Origin: an uncultured Pseudomonadota bacterium
GTDB taxonomy: Bacteria > Myxococcota_A > UBA796 > SXON01
Length of the DNA stretch: 64,000 bases
Direction of reading: 5' to 3'
Assembly: GCA_903885375.1 (NCBI GenBank)
Contig: CAISIK010000175.1
Location: 1-64,000, forward strand
Shown here in pieces: positions 58,768 to 64,000 of the stretch (its first letter is position 1; each line of letters starts with the position of its first letter). The position numbers were made by a program, and so were the translations under genes. Below the pieces are notes generated by a model, which was not told the DNA's origin, ran no database searches, and was given only the letters and a program-made list of their open reading frames with translations.

Positions 58768-60099
58768 TTAATCGGCCGTCACCCACCGCAAGAACGCCGG
58801 GTTCGCGGCCTCGAGCGCGGCCGCGTCGACCTGCAACTGCGCGAGGGAGCGGTCGAGGAGGTACGCCGTTCGTTTGCGGGGCGGGTGCTCCCTCGGGAGC
58901 GAGGCGGGCGGCGTGCCGTCGAGGCACTCGCGGTACACGCGGTCGAGGGTGCCGCCGAGGTCGCGCACGTAATCGTCAAACCGCACGACACAGCGGCGCA
59001 CGGGGCCGGGGGCGGTGTACCAGGCCAGCTCCGCCTCGTTGTAGTCGAGCTCCGTGCGCACCAGCGCGGCCGTGAGCCAGGCCCAAGGGATGGGCCCGAG
59101 CGCGGCATCGCCGGGGTTGCTGCGCATGTAGTTGATGGCGCTCTGCAGCCGCGTGGCGGGCTTCCGCACCACCGTGAGGAAGCGGGCGTCCGGAAAGCGG
59201 GACGCCAGAGCCGGCGCGGCCGCAAGAAAGTGCCCCTTCACGAACAGGCGGTGTCCCGGGCCGGCGTCGAGCAGGCACTTGCGCCCGAGCCGGTCCACGA
59301 AGAGCGGAAAGTCGCGCTCCCACATGTCGCGGTTCTGCGGCGCCGCCCGCCCCATCGCGAAGTCCTCGGCTGCCACCGCCGGCCCGGTGGCGAGGGAGAG
59401 GAAGTTCAGGTGCGCGCCGAAGATGGCCACGTCGAAGGTGTCGGTGCGGAAGGGGTCGAGCTCGTGGCGCTCCACGAACTCGGGCGGGAGCGCGTGCTCC
59501 ACCTTCGCGCGCACCTGATCGGGGGTGAGGAAGCGCCCGAGCGTGGCGGCCACGAGCTTCCACAACCAGCGGTAAGGGAAGAGCGTCTGCAGCATCGAGG
59601 GGGCCACGAGCGCGGGGTCGTCTTCGAGGTAGCGCGCGAGCTGCGTGCTGCCGCTCCGCGCGGCGCTCACCTCGAAGAGCGGTTCCCGGACCGCGACGGC
59701 ATTCATCGCGCGGCCGTACAGCAGCTCGTCGAGCAGCCAGGCGGAGCCCCAGAGCGGCACGACGCCGGCCTTGCGGATGAGCTCGCTGGTGAGCCACACC
59801 CGCCGCGCCAGCGAGGTGCCCGGGTGCGGCGCCGAGGGCCCCCACGCATGCCCGAAGTAGCGACGGAACTGCGCCCACCGCGGCACGTTGGGCGGACGCC
59901 CGTAGGCCATCACGAGGGCGCCGTAGGGCAGCCACAAGGGGAGGAGTACCTTGGCGAGGAGCGTCATGCCGAGGAGCCGGCCCAGCACCCGAAGGGCCAG
60001 CGCCGGCCCAGTGGACCCGGTGCGATCGGGCTCCCCCGGCAGGTGCTCCGGGATGCGCGAGAGGTCCCCCACGATCCCGCCCTCGACGACCCCTGACAT
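58768..60099 (-). CDS. sulfotransferase-like protein
   Basis: 443 residues. The PAPS-binding P-loop-like motif VSAARSGSTQLARYLE and the 3'-phosphate motif RFLTVVRKPATRLQSAINYM match the sulfotransferase fold. The N-terminal 100 residues are extra, with a hydrophobic segment about 40-62 that may anchor it. Acceptor unknown; extracellular polysaccharide or lipid is plausible given the neighbourhood. It ends 22 bases from the EamA transporter gene on the same strand. Confidence 0.8.
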   Translation of the reverse strand: MSGVVEGGIVGDLSRIPEHLPGEPDRTGSTGPALALRVLGRLLGMTLLAKVLLPLWLPYGALVMAYGRPPNVPRWAQFRRYFGHAWGPSAPHPGTSLARRVWLTSELIRKAGVVPLWGSAWLLDELLYGRAMNAVAVREPLFEVSAARSGSTQLARYLEDDPALVAPSMLQTLFPYRWLWKLVAATLGRFLTPDQVRAKVEHALPPEFVERHELDPFRTDTFDVAIFGAHLNFLSLATGPAVAAEDFAMGRAAPQNRDMWERDFPLFVDRLGRKCLLDAGPGHRLFVKGHFLAAAPALASRFPDARFLTVVRKPATRLQSAINYMRSNPGDAALGPIPWAWLTAALVRTELDYNEAELAWYTAPGPVRRCVVRFDDYVRDLGGTLDRVYRECLDGTPPASLPREHPPRKRTAYLLDRSLAQLQVDAAALEAANPAFLRWVTAD

Positions 60100-60121
60100 T
60101 CGACCTCCCGCCCGGCGAACC

Positions 60122-60994
60122 CTATCCCGACGCCACCAGCACCGTTCCCGCGGCGGCCAGCGCCACCAGCGCCCACCGGCCGGCCGAGAGCGACTCGCGC
60201 AACGCCACGCTGGCGTAGACCACCGTGAGCAACGACGACAACGACGAAGGCGGGCTCACCACCGCCACCGGCGCGAGGCGGGTGGCGAGCGTGAACGCCA
60301 CGAAGCCGAGGCTCTCGAAGAGCGCCATCCCCAGGAGCGCGCCATGCGCCGAGCGCGGCGGCAGCGCCCTCACCTCCTTCCGCAACAGGAACGGCAGGAG
60401 CAGCACCCACTGGGCCATCCACACCCCGGGGACCACGCCGATGTCGCCGAGCGCCGGGCGCAGTCGCGCCGTCCCCGCCACCATCACGCCGAAACCGAGG
60501 GCGCTGGCCGCCGCCCAGACGAGGGCCCCGCGCGCAGCGCGCCGGTCGCCTTCGCCCGACCCCAACGTGGGCGCCAGCATCCCGTTGCCCACCGCGCCGA
60601 CCACGATCATCACGCCGCCCACCGCCTGCCGCGCGCTCGGCCACTCGCCCGACCAGAGGACGCCCGCCACCGCCGCGGGCACCGCCCAGGCCGTGATCAT
60701 CGGCACCACACCCGAGAGGCTCCCGCGGGCGAACGCCACCACCATGGCGTAGTACCCGAGGGCGCTCCCCGCCGCGGTGATCGCGAGGTCGGGGAGCGAC
60801 GGCATGGACGGCGGACCGTCGAACCACAGCGCCGGTGGCAGGAGGAGGAGGCAGCCGAGCCCCTGCGAGTACAACAGCGCGCGGAGGCTGCCCAGCGCGA
60901 TGCCCGCCCGCTGCACGTACACGTTGGCCAATGCCCAGAGGGCCGAGCAGGCGAGCGCGAGCAGCACCGCGAGGAGCGTCGGGTCGGGAAGCAC
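60122..60994 (-). CDS. EamA-family (DMT) transporter
   Basis: 290 residues with about ten hydrophobic segments and the duplicated EamA/DUF6 architecture. GTG start at 60994 gives the usual LLALACSALWALANVYVQRAG first helix. A typical drug/metabolite transporter; substrate unknown. It is divergent from the nucleotidyltransferase gene with 48 bases between starts. Confidence 0.88.
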   Translation of the reverse strand: MLPDPTLLAVLLALACSALWALANVYVQRAGIALGSLRALLYSQGLGCLLLLPPALWFDGPPSMPSLPDLAITAAGSALGYYAMVVAFARGSLSGVVPMITAWAVPAAVAGVLWSGEWPSARQAVGGVMIVVGAVGNGMLAPTLGSGEGDRRAARGALVWAAASALGFGVMVAGTARLRPALGDIGVVPGVWMAQWVLLLPFLLRKEVRALPPRSAHGALLGMALFESLGFVAFTLATRLAPVAVVSPPSSLSSLLTVVYASVALRESLSAGRWALVALAAAGTVLVASG

Positions 60995-61042
60995 GGCGCC
61001 GCGTAGCGCGCCGGAGGAGGGGGTGGGCGTTACATCCTCCCG

Positions 61043-61507
61043 ATGGGCACCCCCTTCGACCCCTACGCCGAGCTGCTTGCGCTGGGGCGGGCCCTCGATA
61101 CCGCCGGGCTCGAGTACGCGCTTTGCGGCGGCCTCGCCCTCGCCGTCTACGGCGCGCCCCGGGCCACCCGCGGCATCGACCTCCTCGTTGCCCCCGCCCA
61201 GCTGGATGCCGTGCGCGAGGTGGCGCGCAGCCTCGGCTACACGTTCGCGGCGCTGCCCATGCGGCTTCAGGGGGAGATCACCCTCTGGCGGCTGACGCGC
61301 CTCATCGGACCGTACCCGCTCATGCTCGACCTGCTTCTCCTCCCCGAAGGGCTCACGGAGGTCTTCGACCAGCGGGTCCGCATTCCGGTGGAGGGTGGCT
61401 CCTTGCAGGTGGTCACGCGCGAGGGCCTGATCGTGTTGAAGACCACCGCCGGCCGGGCCCAGGACCTCGTGGACATCCAGCGGTTGATGGAGTTGGAGCG
61501 TGATTGA
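61043..61507 (+). CDS. nucleotidyltransferase (MNT/AbiEii-like)
   Basis: 154 residues with the nucleotidyltransferase helix and GG motif YALCGGLALAVYGAPRATRGIDLLV. In the family the acidic pair is usually in RxTxDID; here it reads RGID, so the first Asp is replaced by Gly and activity may be altered. Many MNT-type proteins serve as toxin or antitoxin partners. First gene of a three-gene operon: the next small gene overlaps its stop by 8 bases. Confidence 0.72.
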   Translation: MGTPFDPYAELLALGRALDTAGLEYALCGGLALAVYGAPRATRGIDLLVAPAQLDAVREVARSLGYTFAALPMRLQGEITLWRLTRLIGPYPLMLDLLLLPEGLTEVFDQRVRIPVEGGSLQVVTREGLIVLKTTAGRAQDLVDIQRLMELERD

Positions 61508-61679
61508 CCTCGGCGCCGAGGCCGTTACCCGTCGGCTCCGCGAAGCCTGTGCCCACCTCGCACGCCTTCCGCCCGTCCGCGACCCCGGTGCGCCCACCCC
61601 GGCGGAGGCGACCGAGCGGCTCCGCGAAGCCGCCGCCCTCTGGGTGATGTGCGCGAAGCTGGGTATGCGGTCGCCGTGA
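61500..61679 (+). CDS. 59-residue partner of the nucleotidyltransferase
   Basis: A GTG at 61500 inside the previous gene opens a 59-residue frame: MIDLGAEAVTRRLREACAHLARLPP, then a helical, Arg/Ala-rich part ending in GMRSP. It overlaps the upstream gene by 8 bases and its TGA overlaps the GTG of the lysozyme gene. This spacing and its coding look make it a real small gene, possibly an antitoxin-like or regulatory partner. No family recognised. Confidence 0.65.
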   Translation: MIDLGAEAVTRRLREACAHLARLPPVRDPGAPTPAEATERLREAAALWVMCAKLGMRSP

Positions 61680-62479
61680 CGACCCTCCTCCTCCTCGGCC
61701 AGCTCTCCGCGTGCGGTCCCGCCCTCGACGAGGACACCCGACCCCGACACGCGCGAGCCGGGGCGGGCGCCGGGGACACCGCGGCCGACACCGCTGCGGA
61801 CACGGCCGCCGACACCGCCGCGGACACCGCCAGCAGCGACCCGGGCCCCCTCACCGGCATCGACGTGTCGGGCTGGAACCCCGGCATCGACTGGGAGGCC
61901 GCCGCCGCCGACGGCGCCCGCTTCGCCTACATCAAGGCCACCGAGGGCAGCTACTACACGAGCGACGAGTACGCCGACCAGTGGGCCGGCGCCGCCGCCG
62001 CAGGGCTGTACCGCGGCGCCTACCACTTCGGAAACCCCTCCTACAGCGGCGGCGCCGAGCAGGCCGACTGGTTCGTGGACCACGGTGGCGGCTGGGTGGA
62101 CGACGGCATCACCCTGCCCGGCGTCCTCGACTTCGAGTGGAACCCCTACGATGGCGATGACTGCTACGACATGTCCCCCACCGAGCTCGCGCACTGGATT
62201 CGCGACTTCAACGGCCAGTACGAATCCCGCACCGGGCGCGCACCGGCCATCTACACCTCGGCCAACTACTGGGCGGCCTGCGTGGACCTCGACACCTTCG
62301 GCGAGCTGCCGCTCTGGGTGTCGGACTGGGATGAGACCGAGCCCGTCCTGCCCACAGGATGGACGGACTGGCTGTTCTGGCAGGTGAGCGCCGAGGCCGA
62401 GGTGGCCGGCGTGGGCGCCGAGGTGGACCTCAACCTGTTTCACGGCGGCGAAGCCGCGATGGCGGAGTGGGCGCGGTAG
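61676..62479 (+). CDS. GH25 lysozyme lipoprotein
   Basis: 267 residues. GTG 61676 overlaps the previous stop (GTGA) and gives the signal MTTLLLLGQLSAC (Cys13). A linker with a five-fold Asp-Thr-Ala-Ala repeat precedes a GH25 (Chalaropsis-type) muramidase domain: GIDVSGWNPGIDW, IKATEG, and the catalytic LDFEWN, where the Asp and Glu match the family pair. It hydrolyses peptidoglycan, here from the cell surface. GH25 enzymes are often phage or toxin effectors, but no phage genes lie nearby. Confidence 0.85.
   Translation: MTTLLLLGQLSACGPALDEDTRPRHARAGAGAGDTAADTAADTAADTAADTASSDPGPLTGIDVSGWNPGIDWEAAAADGARFAYIKATEGSYYTSDEYADQWAGAAAAGLYRGAYHFGNPSYSGGAEQADWFVDHGGGWVDDGITLPGVLDFEWNPYDGDDCYDMSPTELAHWIRDFNGQYESRTGRAPAIYTSANYWAACVDLDTFGELPLWVSDWDETEPVLPTGWTDWLFWQVSAEAEVAGVGAEVDLNLFHGGEAAMAEWAR
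61775..61828 (+). repeat. 12-bp tandem repeat in the lysozyme linker
   Basis: Five near-perfect copies of a 12-base unit (GAC ACC GCN GCN) encode Asp-Thr-Ala-Ala repeats in the linker of the GH25 lipoprotein. Copy number could vary without changing the frame. Confidence 0.8.
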
Positions 62480-62497
62480 CGCGCTCCGACGCCGAGG

Positions 62498-62818
62498 TCA
62501 GTCGCCCAACGCCAGCCGGACCTTCTGCAGAACCTCGCGGTTGTGCTGCAAGGCCGCGTTGTGAATGAGGAACAGGTCGATGAGGCCCCACAGGCCGCAC
62601 GTGGCCCAGTTGAACAAGAACATCAGGACGCCGAGTCCCACCTGCCCCACGTACATCCGGCCCACCCCCGAGATGCCGAGCAGGATGAGGAAGGAGAGCC
62701 CCAGGGCGGTGCCGGGCTCCTTTCGCTGCGAAAGGTAGGACATCTGGGCCGTGGCTCGGCGATCCGCCGGCAGCCCCTGGACCCACTGGATCATCTCGAA
62801 TTCAACGCTGTCGGCCAT
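62498..62818 (-). CDS. TM2-domain membrane protein
   Basis: 106 residues with a TM2 domain: two hydrophobic segments joined by GVGRMYVGQVGLGVL, the hallmark G-x-x-G-R-(F/M)-Y-x-G motif, then CGLWGLIDLFLI. The N-terminal part is hydrophilic. Start at 62818 chosen because the extension to 62851 is Pro/Arg-rich and lacks a good ribosome site. Function of TM2 proteins is largely unknown. Confidence 0.85.
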   Translation of the reverse strand: MADSVEFEMIQWVQGLPADRRATAQMSYLSQRKEPGTALGLSFLILLGISGVGRMYVGQVGLGVLMFLFNWATCGLWGLIDLFLIHNAALQHNREVLQKVRLALGD

Positions 62819-63037
62819 GGGGCCCTCGGGAGGTCGCCGAGCGTAGCACAACCCCGGAGGCGCCGCGAAGCGCGCATGCCCGCGCCCTCCCCGAGGTGGG
62901 TCGCGGCGCTTCGCCCCTTTTCCTCTCGTCGTTCCGGATGGCCCGGGGCCCGAACCCTTGCTACGTCAAGAGCTCGCGGCTCGCCGGATGACCCCGGCGC
63001 GGCCGCGGGTCCTCTCTCCCCTGCATCGGGCGCCGAC

Positions 63038-64000
63038 ATGGTCCTTCTTGCCGCCCTCGCCCTCGCCGCCGACCTCACCGCCCTCGCGCCGGGCGCCTTC
63101 GATGGGTCGTTGCCGCTCCCGCCCGCGGCCGTCACCGCGCTGGGCGAGCGGCAGCACGAGGCCGCCGCCACCGCGCTGCTCGCGGTGGATCGCAAGCGCC
63201 TCTCCCCCGAGGTGGCCGACGATCTCGCGTTCGTGCTGGCGTGGGAGCTGGTGCACGCCCGTCGCGGGGCCGAAGCCGCCTCGCTCCTCGAGGCCGCCAC
63301 CCGCGCCCCGACGCCGCCGCCCGACTACGTCGCGCTGCTTCGGGGCGAGGCGCTGCTCGCGAGCGGCAACGCCGTGGAGGCCGCCGTGGCGCTCGAGCCC
63401 GTGGCCGCCGGGGAGAGCCCCATCGCCACCCGCGCCCGCCTCGCCCTGGCCGATGCCCACGTGAAGGCCGGCCGCGATGCCGATGCGCGCAAGGTCTACG
63501 AGGCCATCGCCGCCCGTCCCGATCCCACGCCCGGCAACGAGAAGGCGCTCGGGTGGCTCGGCACGCGCCTCGGGGTGTCCTCGAAGGATGCCGCCCCGCT
63601 GGTGCGCCGGCTGTACCGCTACTACCCGCGCTCCGCCGAGGAGCTCGCCGCCACCGCCACGTTCACCCCAACCGTGGAGGACCGCGCCTGGCGCGCCGAT
63701 CGGCTCCAGGAGCGGGGCCAGTACGCCGACGCCGTGGCCGTGCTCAAGGACGTGATCGAGGGGGCGGCCGCCGATGACTGCGTGGCCCGCTACGCCTGGG
63801 GGCGCGCGCAGCACAAGCAGAACAACCTCACGCTGGCCGCCGCGATGCTCGACCCGCTGGGCAAGGCCTGCCGCACGAAGGACCCCGACCGCGGCGCGAA
63901 GGCGCTGTACCTCGCCGGCAAGAGCTACGAGCGCATCAAGCAGCAGGGCAGCGCCGCGAAGGTGTACGCCGCCATCCCCGAGTGGTACCCCGAGCACAGC
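63038..64000 (+). CDS. secreted TPR-rich protein, N-terminal part (window end)
   Basis: The frame from ATG 63038 is open through the window end, 321 codons so far. A short signal-type N-terminus (MVLLAALALAADLTALAPG) is followed by TPR-like helices (ARLALADAHVKAGRDADARKVYEAIA, ADAVAVLKDVIEGAAADDCVARYAWGRAQ). The pattern resembles the superhelical N-terminal domain of soluble lytic transglycosylases (Slt70), which end with a C-terminal SLT domain. That domain is not inside the window, so the enzyme call is provisional. Confidence 0.65.
   Translation, partial: MVLLAALALAADLTALAPGAFDGSLPLPPAAVTALGERQHEAAATALLAVDRKRLSPEVADDLAFVLAWELVHARRGAEAASLLEAATRAPTPPPDYVALLRGEALLASGNAVEAAVALEPVAAGESPIATRARLALADAHVKAGRDADARKVYEAIAARPDPTPGNEKALGWLGTRLGVSSKDAAPLVRRLYRYYPRSAEELAATATFTPTVEDRAWRADRLQERGQYADAVAVLKDVIEGAAADDCVARYAWGRAQHKQNNLTLAAAMLDPLGKACRTKDPDRGAKALYLAGKSYERIKQQGSAAKVYAAIPEWYPEHS

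Noticed and set aside
61676-62479. The GH25 lysozyme as evidence of a prophage
   Set aside because: It is a lipoprotein and no holin, integrase or structural phage gene lies in the window.
1-64000. CRISPR arrays, IS elements, tRNA or rRNA genes
   Set aside because: No spaced direct repeats, transposase motifs, cloverleaf-like or rRNA-like stretches were seen in the few intergenic regions.

Overview
The window is 64 kb of very GC-rich, gene-dense bacterial chromosome. It holds about 58 protein-coding genes, no tRNA or rRNA, no CRISPR array, no transposase and no recognisable prophage. The lineage is probably Myxococcota or a related former deltaproteobacterium. This is inferred from style, not from a marker gene: many lipoproteins with linkers rich in Asp-Thr-Gly, MopE-type repeats (C.G.D.DCDG / DxDGDG / DCDD), FG-GAP propellers, TIG/IPT domains, secreted CotH kinases and PP2C or cyclase fusion proteins. 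Around 18 genes look like lipoproteins. Many have very short signal peptides, with the lipobox Cys only 8 to 16 residues from the start. GTG starts, GTGA or ATGA overlaps and convergent genes separated by a few bases are common.

Layout. 1-6.8 kb: an MBOAT O-acyltransferase with an SGNH partner (a likely polysaccharide O-acetylation pair), a frame-interrupted small gene, and a LamG/BNR lipoprotein. 6.8-16 kb: a gene-poor stretch, an orphan RsbRD-type histidine kinase, a class III nucleotide cyclase and a 1289-residue MopE/FG-GAP lipoprotein, then rarA. 16-21.5 kb: an N-formylglutamate amidohydrolase coupled to a polytopic membrane protein, a diheme cytochrome lipoprotein, and a minus-strand group with a membrane-anchored LuxR protein and a YgfZ/GcvT-like protein. 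21.5-33 kb: membrane and envelope proteins (M1 peptidase lipoprotein, HEAT/TPR protein, lipoprotein coupled to an SGNH hydrolase, first CotH kinase), then pepP and a GNAT enzyme. 33-39.3 kb: a small HTH protein with a clear promoter, a FAN1-like nuclease, pyruvate kinase, a truncated haemoglobin, and a VapBC-type toxin-antitoxin pair.

39.3-50.7 kb: a MopE gene remnant, an HD phosphohydrolase, an operon of PP2C phosphatase, homocysteine methyltransferase/MTHFR and a YjbR-like protein, a TPR protein, the second CotH kinase with a coupled lipoprotein, and three minus-strand lipoproteins. 50.7-55.7 kb: a fatty acid desaturase, a ketopantoate-reductase-like protein, a YARHG lipoprotein, an acetyltransferase, then a divergent CapA-like/amidase pair whose 5' ends overlap. 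55.7-64 kb: glycogen synthase, an NHL-like lipoprotein, a sulfotransferase-like protein, an EamA transporter, an operon of nucleotidyltransferase, 59-residue protein and GH25 lysozyme, a TM2 protein, and the start of a TPR-rich secreted protein cut by the window end.

Biologically the window is dominated by envelope functions: surface lipoproteins with Ca-binding or propeller repeats, polysaccharide modification and peptidoglycan hydrolysis. Housekeeping genes (rarA, pyk, pepP, glgA, the methionine/folate enzyme) are scattered among them. The observations I would check first are the pseudokinase-PP2C fusion, the leaderless VapBC operon with a probable CTG toxin start, the nucleotidyltransferase/small-protein/lysozyme operon, and two places where overlapping genes constrain each other.
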